From Platycnemis pennipes (Eukaryota > Arthropoda > Insecta > Odonata > Platycnemididae), in the NCBI GenBank assembly GCA_933228895.1, contig OW121848.1, positions 134,744,615 to 134,808,614 on the forward strand: a stretch of DNA of 64,000 nt, read 5' to 3'. Positions 10,035-20,899 of the stretch are shown here, piece by piece. The first letter of the stretch is position 1; every line of letters begins with the position of its first letter. The position numbers were made by a program, and so were the translations under genes. The notes under the pieces were generated by a model. It was not told the DNA's origin, made no database searches, and was given only the letters and a program-made list of their open reading frames with translations.

Positions 10035-10595
10035 AGGAATTGTCAGTAGAATTGCCGAGGCGAAAAGGTCATTTTACCAAAAGAAGATTCTGCTTACAGC
10101 TGCAAATACAAGCGTGGAAGTGAGGAAACATTTCATTAGAACATACATCTGGAGCATTTTACTATATGGCAGCGAAGCATGAACGATGACTGGAGCAGAG
10201 AATTCCAGGCTGGAAGCATTTGAAATGTGGCGCTACCGGAGAATGAAGAAGATAAAATGGATCGACCGAGTGGCAAACGAAGAAGTCTTAAGAGGAGTGG
10301 GAGAAAAGAGATGCCTACTGGAAACCTTAAAAAGAAGACGCGACAACTCAATCGGCCATATGTTGAGACGTGATGGCCTGATGAAGACTATCGTCGAGAG
10401 ACAAGTGAATGAGAAGTATGTTAAAGGAAAGCCTCGTATGAAATATGTAGAACAAATAGTGAAGGAATCGAAAAAGAAGAGGTATGTAAACATGAAGAGG
10501 CTAGCTGACAGGGGAATCAAGACGAGAGCTGCATCACATCAATCACGGGATGGTAGACCCATATTGAAGACACAAAGTTGATGAAATGAGTGTCT
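10035..10595 (+). pseudogene. RTE reverse transcriptase, C-terminal copy
   Basis: A 3' fragment of the same RTE family as at 2.1-8.1 kb. In frames shifting near 10190 it reads IAEAKRSFYQKK, TSVEVRKHFIRTYIW, SILLYGSEA with a TGA in place of the usual Trp, and MTGAENSRLEAFEMWRYRRM. It continues with WIDRVANEEVLRGVGEKRCL, RRRDNSIGHMLRRDGLMKTI, GKPRMKYVEQIVKESK and MKRLADRGIKTRAA. The 131-residue frame at 10186-10581 is nearly clean, so this copy is younger than the one at 7.3-8.1 kb. The usual RTE 3' end (CAAACCAATC.. GTTGACTGATGA) is replaced by other sequence. No catalytic block is included. Confidence 0.88.
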
Positions 10596-10807
10596 TATAT
10601 GCAAAATTATAAATGATAATCGCATCAAAAACGAAAATAAACTCTCGGGCATTAATAATGAGATTATATAATCAGTAACTATGGGCGCATAAACGGATAC
10701 AGATAAAGCAGTAGTTTAGGTACTGAGAAAACTACGGATTTCATTGATAAGGAAAATAAATTTGTCGGAGCAGAAATCAAAAGATTACAAAATTGTTGCG
10801 CACCCCA

Positions 10808-10861
10808 TACATCTACATCTATGCATTACCCTGCGAGTCACCGCGAGGGTGTGTGGCAGGC
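10808..10861 (-). repeat. LINE 3' tail (hairpin plus hexamer run), minus orientation
   Basis: ACATCTACATCTATGCATTA then CCCTGCGAGTCACCGCGAGG and GTGTGTGGCAGG. It is the reverse complement of the tail at 7238-7297. No RT remains to its right. Confidence 0.75.
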
Positions 10862-10869
10862 AGAGGCGG

Positions 10870-12715
10870 GCACAAAGTTCATCATATCTCCCATTCCTCT
10901 TCAACTTAATGCCAATTAATTTTACACTGAATATCTCTTCCATTATAGAATAATTAGCCTCACACTTTCATAAATTAAAAATTATAATCATATATTGAAG
11001 CTTTAGAACTAATTTAATACGTAATTATCGTCATTATAATGCAATTAAATATTTGCTATCTCATATGATCGTGGAATAGTTCTAAAAACTTGTAAAAATC
11101 CCATACAGTATATGTATGACGAATAAGAATGCCTATTATAGTTCAATGATAGCGTTAAATGTGATCCGCGAAACATGAACTTTGTGTTATTCAAATAACG
11201 CTCCTCTAGTTCCATGAAAATAGTTTATCGAAATTACTTTTAAGAACCTCAAAATTAGTTTAGTATAGTTTTAAAGTTATTCTTTCCGGTACAAATAAGA
11301 TTGCAAAAACCAAAATTACAATCTTTTTACTGTACCTTCCAAGGGCAATAATTCGTAACATATGAATGTCACATATATAATGTAAGTAGTTATAAATTAA
11401 AACGGCAAAAGAACCGAGCTCATTTTTATTGTACACTAACTGACAGCTCGACTAAAAAAACTGATATATTGTTCTGCTTGTTCTACTTGTCTTGGTATTT
11501 CTTAACATTAACAGTGCATAAAAGTACATTTATTTATGTTACCATTATATGTAGAGTCTAAGTGCCTAAGTTACTAGAATGCACACATCGTCAAAGTCTC
11601 ACTATTTTCTGGTTTCAATGGATGTCAACGTTCAAGTTAAAAAGGAATGCTGGGAGAATGACTTCTCACTGTCCACATTGTTTGAGGGTATTCACAAGGA
11701 TTACATTGAAAACTAAGCAAACACTGAGTTGTCTTCTTTTATGGAACAGAGTACTGCCATAAGGTCTATATGCCTGTGCTTTTCCCATTTGCCAGCTCAT
11801 CTCGAACAGTTTTCCTAAATATAGCATAACGCTCTCAGAGTGCCAAGATAGGCACTCGATCAACAAGAGATATTGATGACTGATTTTTCTTCAAAGCATC
11901 CTGGTTAAGAGGTGTATTAACCAGAGATGGGCTGAATAGCAGATTTCTCGAATTCAAACGTAAAAATTATGACTGAAATATTTCAATATCTGGAATTTCA
12001 AAAATCTTGAATACTAGAATCGCAAATCATATGTTAAATGTTATTCCACTGTAATTAATTTATTTGTTGGCTGGTGAAGGAACATTCTAAAACTTGATTA
12101 ACTTAAATAATTTAATTGTAGTTTTAAAATGTCAAATACATAAAAAAATAACTTCACTACCAATGATGGACCATTTGATACATAATTTTTATAAAGGTTA
12201 ATAAGTGGACAGAAGCTTTAATACACCTTCAAGTTCTGGCCAGTTATGAATCAACCACAAAGTAGTGCAAAGTTCAATTAAATAGAATACACATATAAAA
12301 GATTAAAGTTGCAAATGCTAACCTCAGATCTGATAAAATGAACTATGGAATTACTATGACCAGTTAATCATTTAATGTATGTAATGTGTGTGATTCATGT
12401 AATTCACGCACAATTCTGTAAAGGTCTGTGAGTTAAGTATATCGGTGTCCTTGAGTTTGAGAAGCTCTTTCTTCCAAAAGAGAAAACCAACTTCAATGCA
12501 GTAAGGTAATACTGGTAATTATTATTTCTATCCTTCTCTACATTATTAATGCTGAAAAACTTCTGACTGCAGTGGTCCCACCCAAGTTTCAGTCAAGTAA
12601 CCAGTTTCATAGTAAGATTTTAGGTATTTCGTAATAAATTTCGAATATTTGAAATAAATAAAAATGTATAGAATAAAATAATTACACTTTGTAATGGTCC
12701 ACTATATATGTTTAT
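10870..12715. other. AT-rich intergenic, nothing recognised
   Basis: About 1.8 kb with very high A+T and no supported ORF, RNA or repeat. Confidence 0.45.
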
Positions 12716-12770
12716 TATTACGACCGTGGTTTCGTTCACTGAGTGACATCTTCAGGTCAGGTCCTTCAGG
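12715..12770 (-). ncRNA. hammerhead-like motif of a Penelope-type terminal repeat
   Basis: The minus strand carries CTGAAGA (12755-12749), a short stem-loop TGTCACTCAGTGAAC, then GAAACCACGGTCG. CUGANGA, GAAA and a following GUC are the conserved core of the hammerhead ribozyme, with a minimal stem III (ACC/GGT). Hammerheads are established in Penelope-like element terminal repeats. Stem II has two unpaired positions next to the core, so activity is doubtful. GAAACCRCGGTCG recurs in the hairpin at 32.6 kb. Confidence 0.45.
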
Positions 12771-12873
12771 CCCTTCAGGGCATATTCTCGACGATATCTC
12801 GACGGAAAATAGCGACAATGGCTCGTAGTGATAGCAGGTTAGAGGAATTAGTTCTCAATAATTCACTTTTTTT

Positions 12874-13202
12874 GGTTGGTTATTCAGGGGAGGCAACCAA
12901 CAGCTGACGTCATTGGCGCCATTTAAAATAGGCGGGTAGTTGGATAATGGTAGGAGTTTTACAGGAACGGAGGGTGGAGAGAAACCCGGCGTCGGCATTA
13001 GCCGATTTCTTACGACAGGCGCCAAGGGGACCACGGCTTAATGTCCCGTCCGATGGACTAAGTAGTGCCCTTGAAATGCCCTCCACTCAGCACTCAAGTA
13101 GGGACCGGTTTTCCAGCAAAAAATCTGCTATTGCCGGGGATCGAACCCGGACCCTTAGGATAAGAGGCCAGTACTATCGCCACCACACTAACCCGACCCC
13201 CA
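12874..13202 (-). mobile_element. tRNA-derived SINE, copy 1
   Basis: Minus-strand head: GGTTAGTGTGGTGGCGATAG (A-box region), ACTGGCCTCTTATCCTAAGG and GTCCGGGTTCGATCCCCGGC (B box GGTTCGATCCC with a paired T-arm). A body of about 250 bp follows with landmarks TTTGCTGGAAAACCGGTCCC, GACATTAAGCCGTGGTCCCC, GGCGCCTGTCG and CGACGCCGGGTTTC, ending in CCCCTGAATAACC. Copies 2 (24.2 kb) and 3 (58.1 kb) share the whole layout. The RNA polymerase III promoter is inferred from the boxes. An 89-residue frame here is spurious. Confidence 0.85.
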
Positions 13203-14125
13203 CTCAATATTCCTAACGTAAAATTCATCAGCTATTTGAGAAAGTACATTATGGAAGAAGAGGCACATTGAGTGACCTCATAAATTAATGATGAATATTT
13301 AACGGGAGTAAACGTAGTTCGTAACGAACGGCAACCTTCGACGATGTTTATAAAGGTTCCTTCGATTTTGAATCGTAAATAGCGGTGACTAGATTCGCTG
13401 TTATTTGTCGCGAAAGATATGAGTTTAGCTGGAATTCAATTACTTTAAACTGTTGTCTTTCTACCATAAGTTATGCGGCGAAACCCATCAACAAACTCGT
13501 ACCTCCGTCGTTGGTTATTTTCGAAAAACTTAACGTTATGTTTAGTTTGGTAGATCAACAGCGTTTTAGTGCGTATATTTTCCAAAAGTAGCGCCACCTA
13601 CGAATGCAATAAATATTTGCGATTTTTTCGATATTTCGTCCAAAACGAAATGAATTCGTGTTTTACCGTTTTATGGCCGCATTTTCGTGTAATATCGCGT
13701 TATGTCGATAACTCGATTTCCCTGGACCCCTATCTATAGGTACAGCATTTAATTATTCTTTTATATTTCACATCAGTAGTAATAATTACTATAAAGAACT
13801 CACAATGCTTTCGGGTGTATTGGCGTGTTTTAAAAGCGACTCAAAACGCTGCACAGACTTTCGGAGAATATATTTCGCGGCGACGGTATGAAATTCTATC
13901 TTCAAGTAGGAAGTCATTCCCATTTCATCAAGGAATTAGTATCAATTTTTCGGCCGGATATAGCAACAACAGCCATTCGAAGGTCTTGAATCACGTCGGT
14001 CCCTGAAAGACCGCTAGAGGAGGAATGGGTGGGGCCCAAGTAGGAAGAGGAACAAGGTAGAAGGTAAAGTCATCGGTGGGGAAGGAGGTCGATGGTGGAG
14101 TGACGGTGATCCGAAGAGGGGAAGA
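13203..14125. other. upstream region of the cuticle gene
   Basis: 13330-13730 is an unclassified TCG-rich stretch (TTATTTGTCGCGAAAGATAT and similar) whose 68-residue frame has no recognised motif. 13980-14125 is purine-rich DNA immediately upstream of the cuticle-gene TATA box. Confidence 0.4.
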
Positions 14126-14129
14126 CCGG

Positions 14130-14198
14130 TATAAAAAGGCCGACCGCGGCCACCAACAGCATCCATCCCTGAGCTCTCCGAGAGGCAAGGAAGTCATC
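14130..14198 (+). promoter_or_regulatory. TATA box and 5' UTR of the cuticle gene
   Basis: TATAAAA at 14130-14136 lies 69 bases before the ATG. Transcription should start about 30 bases downstream, near CAGCATCCATC (14157-14167), leaving a 5' UTR of roughly 40 bases. The start ATG at 14199 is preceded by AAGTCATC. Confidence 0.75.
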
Positions 14199-17101
14199 AT
14201 GAAGGTCCTGGTGAGTAAAGCGATCATTCCCCACGCCTAAATTTTAGTCGTACACACCGCTTAACGCAACCGACAGTACCTTATGCACTACCGACTTAAA
14301 TTGTTACCAAATCCATACACAATTATTCTGAAATTATCTCCTACATAATAAAACCATATAGACATTGCGGAGATGTCTATCAATTTACATTCTGATATTC
14401 AATAGTTCAAGACCTATCGAACCCAAGGAAAGCAGATCACTGGCAAGGGATAAGGTCAGCTTCTTTTTCTCAGCTGTACCAGGTCATTTATGATTGATGA
14501 TTCAAACTTGCTAGATCTCGCTAGATGCTAAGTCCAAAGTGTGATTCAAGATAAAAATTGTGGTACAAGAAGTCACTACTACGTTCAAGACTAATACAAA
14601 ATATAATTAACATTTGCATTCAGTAGCATAATCCTAAATTCATTTTTTTTCGTGAAATTTTCCATTTAACAGCCATGGATAATTGCTTCTATTTTTATGG
14701 CTAAAACTCCAGAGTTTTAATATAACTAATAACTAAGGATTTTTTCTATTGGTTAATATAATATTTCAGAGCTTAATACATAAAAGCATTCGATTGATAA
14801 ACTTTTTAATGCGACTAAGGATCAATACTGACTGCACTGAGCTCCAGCATAGCTTTTCTAGTGGTAGAGATGGTGTAGATAAATAGATCCTAAACAGAAG
14901 TGAAAATGATGGGTAGCTGAATTCTTTATAACACATCGTAGAATCCATAATAACTTTTTGCTTCCAATACCATTTAAAGGCCACAATTATCTTATGAAAA
15001 ACTCAGAGAATAAATCCTCTTATTTTCCTTGGATAACCGAGTAAAACATCAGATGTATTTCACCAGCTAGGATGCCATTAAATGTGACGAATTAACTATC
15101 GTTTAGATGTCTTGGAAGGAAAACACTGGGTGATAATATTGTAAAATATGGGCAGGGAAATAATTTTTTTAAACGTAAGATGATGTGGAATCAGGAAGGA
15201 ATCAATAGGAGACAGAAATGAGCGTCGCTGAGCTACTGCGACGAATCAAAAAGAAAGAAATTGAGTTTAACACGAGTGGTCGGTTTGTGGTCGCCCTTGA
15301 TTGTAACGGGAGATGTAAACGAAAGTGATACACCTCAGAAGTACCATCATAACACGTATGTCCACGCAGGTGATCAATTCATTTTATTTTCCACACTTTC
15401 AAACACTCCAAAAGAATATCTTACCGCAGAAATCACCGATACAAGCATAAGTCGCAAAAGCCTTCACGCAATGTTTTCGCTTTAAAATAGAAAAATCTGC
15501 CATTCTGCATGAAAAAGAAATACACATTTGACATTGAAAGGCTTGCACAACGGAGCCTTGATGAAGCAATATTCATCACGATCGGAAAAGTCACATGTAC
15601 CATGAATTACTTCAGCCTCACAGAGGAAAGTAAGCATGTGATATAAGAATTTAAAATACATACGATGGCAAAAGGGTATTAAGTCTGCTAGTAATTACTA
15701 TGAGGAGCCATGTATAATTTAAAGGCATATAAAACGTAAATCATTGCTGCTCGAAAATGCATTTCAAGTAACAACAACACTAAACTATAGCACAATAGCA
15801 TTTCGGAAAAAAACTGGTTTACTGAAATATTAACTGCACAGCACCACAACGCAAACTATCCCTAAAAATAGAGAAAAATAGATTTCCGAATTTGATCTGG
15901 CAATCAAATTAAAACACTGCCCTAATTGACAGAATATCGATTCAGCCTCTCATATTTACTTCCTTAGAATACACAATTTTTAAAAAATACAGGCGAAGCA
16001 TTATTTAAATACACAGAAGATATTATAAGCGATTTCTCTGCAGAGTATTGTATTATTACATGCAAGAGAAATGAAATAAGTAGGCATGAATACAAAAATC
16101 ATATCAGACCTTTTTCCTGTAATATCGGTGACTTCAATACGGAGATAAGCATTGCACCAGTGTGATCTAATAATATACTTTTCTTCTCCCCAGGTCGTTA
16201 TCTCCGCTGTGCTGGCTGTTGCCGCTGCCGGTAACCTAGGGTTTGCCTACTCTTCAGTAGCACCCTACTACAACGGCATCTACGGTGCGCATTCCTACTC
16301 CGCCTATCCCTACTCTGGATACCCCTACACCGCCCTCAACGGCTTCCGCCAAGCTGTTGCCACTCCCTACGCCTACAACGCCGCTCCCTACGCCTACAAC
16401 GCCGCCCCCTGGTCCTACAACGCCGCTCCCTATGCGTACCACGGAGCCCTCGCCACCAAGAGCCAGTACCACGCTCAGGTGAGTTCGACGCCCGCATCTA
16501 CCAACCTCAACATCCACTCCTTCTCTCTTTGCTGCCATTCAGTCCACCGCAAGCCAATCCCTCTCATTTCTCAATATGTGCCTTCTTCTCTCTCTCTCTA
16601 CCACAGGATGAGTTCGGCCAGGCCTCATTCGGACACGCCACCCACGACCAGGCTCACTCCGCCGTCCGTGATGCCTTCGGCGGTGTCACCGGATCTTACT
16701 CCTACGTGAACCCCGAGGGCAAGGTCGTCGAGGCCCACTACACCGCCGACGCCGTCCACGGATTCCGCGTGGCTTCCAACGACCTCCCGGTCGCTCCCGC
16801 CGTCCCCGCCGCACCCGTCTACCCCGAGCTCATCGCCCCTGAGCCCGTGCAGGACACCCCTGAGGTCGTGGCCGCCCGCGCCGAGCACCTCGCCGCCCAC
16901 GCCGAGGCCAAGAGCCGCACCCGCAGGCAGGCCATCCTCAGCCCCTTCGCCTATGGCCACCATGGCGTCCTCCCCTACACCGCTGGAGTCCTCCCCTACG
17001 CCCATGGAGTCCTCCCCTACGCCGCCCAGCACGTCCGCCCCGCCACCCTCACCACCATCGTCAACAACCCCGGACACGCCATCTCCTACCGCGTCGATTA
17101 A
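14199..17101 (+). CDS. structural cuticle protein, Rebers-Riddiford type (cuticle protein 6/8-like), three exons
   Basis: Exons: 14199-14210 (MKVL), 16194-16478 and 16607-17101. Introns are GTGAGT..CCCCAG (1,983 bp) and GTGAGT..ACCACAG (128 bp), both phase 0. The 263-residue product starts with a signal peptide (MKVLVVISAVLAVAAAGNLG). Next comes a tyrosine-rich region with four AAP repeats (PYAYNAAP, PYAYNAAP, WSYNAAP, PYAYHGA). The conserved domain begins QYHAQDEFGQASFGH and includes GVTGSYSYVNPEGKV, AHYTADAVHGFRV and SNDLPVAP, the Gly-x-Tyr-x-Tyr and ADxxGF pattern of R&R chitin-binding domains. Then PVQDTPEVVAARAEHLAAHA, as in hemimetabolan cuticle proteins, a dibasic RTRRQ and three GVLPY repeats. 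A 4-codon first exon split from the signal peptide is typical of cuticle genes. Secreted by epidermis into chitinous cuticle (family knowledge). Exons are markedly C-ending at third positions. Confidence 0.93.
14211..16193 (+). other. intron 1 of the cuticle gene
   Basis: Donor GTGAGTAAAG at 14211 and acceptor TTCTTCTCCCCAG ending 16193. The 2-kb intron is AT-rich without recognised transposon; enhancers of cuticle genes often lie in such introns, but no specific site is claimed. Confidence 0.85.
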
Positions 17102-17400
17102 GCGCATCTAAAGCATTCACCACGACTTTTCACTCTGGAAATAGCCGTCTGTAATCTCCATTACCACCAGTTCACCATCGACCAGATAAACAGCCTTTAC
17201 AGCACAAGACTTCCGATACATTTTCCAGCCGACATGTTGACCGATGGGGCCTTCTTTACTTTACAGAAATTATGCGCCCTCTATGAGGTGGCACCACTCC
17301 GTGTATTTAAATTCCTTTGTATTAAAGTATCAATGCAACTCTGTAAAGTGAGACAACTTGAACTACAAACGCAATAAAAGCATTACCTTTCGGAATTATA
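17102..17400 (+). terminator. 3' UTR and poly(A) signal of the cuticle gene
   Basis: Untranslated sequence after TAA (17099-17101). AATAAA at 17373-17378 is the likely poly(A) signal, giving a 3' UTR of about 290 bases ending near 17395. Confidence 0.7.
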
Positions 17401-17985
17401 AATCTTTGCATTATTTTTGACCTATGTTTACCTGGTAAAAACTTGATCTAATAAAATATAGCCTGCATAATATAATAAATTGAAAATAAATACGAGAACA
17501 TTAAAAACTCTAGGCGGAATACGAACAGTATAAGAATTACATTTGCACTTGCAAAGAAATAATTACAGTAACTCAATAGTTATCGTAAACTTTCCCTACA
17601 ATTGTGGTCCGTTGATACCTACTATTTCAATGTTTCAATGCCGGTAATGTTTGGAATTAAATAATAAATAGCATTTTGCATAGTGTTGTTAACATGTTTA
17701 ATAAAAATTTGATTACTGCTATATTATCGACAACTATTCACTGTGTAATGACCCAAGTATAGGGAAAATATAATATGAAGACGAATGGAAGATCGTTCTC
17801 ACAATTTGCATTCAGTACCTGACCAACGTTGATTTAAAAACGAGCACAACCTCAATATTTTTTGTGCACTGAATTACAAATAATTCCGAAGAGTGTACTG
17901 CTTTCTAATACTACTACTCGATATAAGTATTTAAAATAATATTGTTGCAATGAAATAATTGAAAACTATCGAGGATATTAGTTGA
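17401..17985. other. AT-rich intergenic, nothing recognised
   Basis: No ORF or repeat supported. Confidence 0.45.
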
Positions 17986-17987
17986 CC

Positions 17988-18110
17988 ATTTGATCATCAG
18001 TCAACATTTTTAATACTGGTTTAGCGCAGCTCTTCAGTAGATTCTCCTATCGCTTAACCTCTTCATATTAGTATCTCTTCACTCTTTAATCCTTCACAAC
18101 TTCATAGGAG
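17988..18110 (-). repeat. RTE 3'-end fragment, minus strand
   Basis: Read on the minus strand: AAGAGATACTAATATGAAGA, GGTTAAGCGATAGGAGAATC and GCTGCGCTAAACCAGTATTA, ending GTTGACTGATGAT. It parallels the 3' end of the RTE at 7965-8075 (TATGAACAGGGTAGCCGATA...GTCAAACCAGTCTTAGG...GTTGACTGATGA). A 5'-truncated remnant. Confidence 0.7.
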
Positions 18111-20540
18111 GGCCTCTTGACCGTTTAGTAACATTAGTTACAATAGAAAGCAAAGGAATAATATAAAGAGTATATATAAAATTTAAATCCTTTTTGACTT
18201 TCAGATATTCGATTTTTCCTTAAATGTTTTTATTTGATTTCCGGAGAACCTATTACACCAAATTACAGCAAAAGTTCATCAAGATGAATAAAGGAGCATA
18301 GAAAATGTCGATTTCGTATGGAATACGATTTTTTAGGAAAAAACATTAGAATAATATATAGTTAATTTGCAATGAGATAGAACTAACGTACATTTGCTTA
18401 TTTTTTATGCTAAAAATATGATTACTTTGGCAATAAACTTTCTAGTCATCAGATCACAAGGAATGCCATTTAAATATGAACCGAGGAATTTAAATATACA
18501 TGGCGAATTCCCAAAATTTGGGAGCATATATGCAAGCATTTTTCATGAATTTCAATCACCAAATGAAGACAAACAAGGCATCATGCCCCAAAAATTATTG
18601 ATAAAGTTATAAATTACACCATGGGGCATGACATTCCAATTTCAATATAAAACTACCTGCGCATCAAGACCCGATATAAAAATAAACTACATGAACAGAA
18701 TCGGAACATAAACATAAACGCCATATAATTTACTATTTCATGATTTCTAATTATTTTCTTAAATGTATTTCGAGAAAGCTCGTCCACCTGAACAAGAAGC
18801 CACTTCAACGCTAACGCACCTCTCGGAGTTATGAAGCTTCACGCATGTTTCACCAATGAGAAGTTAAAACACACACCTATATAGAACCTTGATAAACACA
18901 ACACTAAGTTAAAAAAGTTGTGCCCATGTCATTATAAACACTTTGGGAAAAGTTGGTTCGCTTTAACTACATCATATTACCTCAAGTAAAGCACTGACCT
19001 TGAAGAAACACGCACCAATGATGCGCCGAGTGATCTTCGGTTCTAATTTATGTCTACTGTGGTGCGCCAAGCAGGTTCTAATGGCAGATATGGAATTCAA
19101 GAAGGAATTAATAAAGTTAAATTGATTTTATCGGTGGGCGTACGATTGGATATCAGCGCCTATAATATACTTAAATGAAAGCATGTTATATATCAGCAAC
19201 CCTTTTTTTACAAAAGTTTTCGTGTTCAATAATAACGTAGCCGTTCATAAGTGACTTCAAACGCTCTCATCTCCGTTCCGTAACGTTTTACGATGTAATT
19301 TCCATCGACATGAAGCGCTCGGCCTTCGCAGTAATTGTATTTTTTTCCCGGAGTCACACGCCAAACCGAATTGGATGGACGAATTAATTTTGCCGGTGAT
19401 TTTAAGGGGACTTTAATAATCTCACCCAAAAAAAATGTCAGCAGCGAGCAAAGTGTAGCGGAACAACAATTCGTATTTCAATTTTTTCCCACCCTCTATC
19501 GTTTCGTTTTCGAGGTTTTTCAAAAAAATAAATAAAATGAAAGGGGGATATATGGGGAAACGGAGTGAGGGATGGAGGGTGGAGAATCCATTTTTAATTC
19601 CCGGCCTCGAGTTGGGACAACGCTGAGCGAGGACATCCGAAATTCGATCACAATAAAGTCACGTATTTTAATTGAATGACGAATGAGGACGTTTTAGCGG
19701 CAGGTGATGGGGACGTGGGATGAAGGGTCGAGAATTTCGAAGGAGTATGGCGAGGGGGGGAGGATAGTTTAGCGGATGGGTGCGCGAGAGAAGTGATGCT
19801 TGCATATGCGACAGAGTTCGCAAAAGGGCCAAAAGGTAGAGAGAGAGATGAAAGGGAGGGGGGGTAGGGAGGCACAAAAATGGACCGGGAGATACGAGTG
19901 TTGAAACACGGCAAAAATTGATGGTGGGGGCAAGATGACGAGATGATAGGGGAGGTGGGTGGGGGTCTGCAGGCGTCCGAGAGTGGGGTGGACACCCTGG
20001 GGTGGTGGTATGGGAGAGCGAGGGAGAGAGAGAGATGCGAGATGTGGAAATATGGCGACTCCACCGGATACGTGTTTGTGTAATCCGTTTGACACGCGGA
20101 CGCCATAGGAGGCTCAACTCATCCGGGCATTGACATGTTAAAAAGCACTAGCCGCACGATTGTGAATAACGTGAAGGGAGTGGAAGGGATGAGAGGGTTT
20201 TACGGTCGGAGTTCGGTACTTAAGGGCAAGGGGAGGTGGGAGGATGGCACGGACGCAGGAAGGAGGGAGAGGGAGAGGATTTGAAGACTCGTTTAGGAGA
20301 TGGTGCGGGAGAGAGGAGGGCCATGGAGGTATTTCGAAACAAGGCCGATTGTTAGTTTTCTCATATCGACAAAATTGATTCGGAATATGCTAGGGGCCGA
20401 TACATGGAGCGACGTAAACCACCTATCGCTAAGCGGAAGTATAAGTCGAAATCAAATTCCTGGCAAAATTTGCCATTTAAAATTCCTTAAAGATGATCAC
20501 ATGGCCTATGCTATATATATGAATACGTCATCAAACAACT
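18111..20540. other. intergenic; purine-rich tract in the second half
   Basis: 18.1-19.2 kb is AT-rich. 19.22-19.53 kb is a TCG/CGA-rich stretch of unknown nature (CTCATCTCCGTTCCGTAACG, TTTTTTCCCGGAGTCACACG). 19.67-20.31 kb is strongly G/A-rich on the plus strand, and the long minus-strand frames there (Ser/Pro/Leu-rich) are compositional artefacts. No gene supported. Confidence 0.45.
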
Positions 20541-20548
20541 GAGAACAC

Positions 20549-20897
20549 ATTTGTAAATGCCTGGTTCTAACCTCAAACAACTGAGGCTACATATGGCCAA
20601 ATAAATGTATATGGAATCGTGGTAATCTGGTACATGATTATCGTCACTCGTACGCATGGAGATCTGATAACACGATAGCTGATAGAAGAATTGAGTGGAT
20701 ATTTGTGTGAAACTAATCTAAGCACTGTTGACTGATGATGAACTATCGTTACTGTAATGAGGCGACCAATATCGTCTGCATGACCATATCGGTAAGAAAT
20801 ATTATCAAAAATGGTCATTACGAGTAGTGCTGCGATATTAAGGACAATTTTTCGATTCATTTTCTTTACAAATTTGTAAATGCCTGGTTCTAACCTC
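20549..20897. repeat. 26-bp direct repeats flanking a 297-bp segment with an RTE tail
   Basis: ATTTGTAAATGCCTGGTTCT followed by AACCTC occurs identically at 20549-20574 and 20872-20897. Between them, 20674-20740 on the plus strand is an RTE 3' end (ATAGCTGATAGAAGAATTGA...GTTGACTGATGATGA). The perfect repeats could be a long TSD or an unequal duplication. Confidence 0.65.
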
Positions 20898-20899
20898 TT

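Noticed and set aside
11562..11762. Frame containing CPHC, suggestive of a zinc finger
   Set aside because: No C2H2 spacing with paired histidines and no neighbouring exons; chance.
12947..13216. 89-residue frame inside the SINE
   Set aside because: Runs through the tRNA-like head; the SINE is non-coding.
16254..17107. Minus-strand frames opposite the cuticle exons (94 and 160 residues)
   Set aside because: Gly/Val-rich shadows of the C-ending codons of the cuticle gene on the plus strand.
19648..20117. Three overlapping minus-strand frames of 108-152 residues
   Set aside because: They lie in a G/A-rich tract, overlap in all frames, and are Ser/Pro/Leu-rich with no motif.
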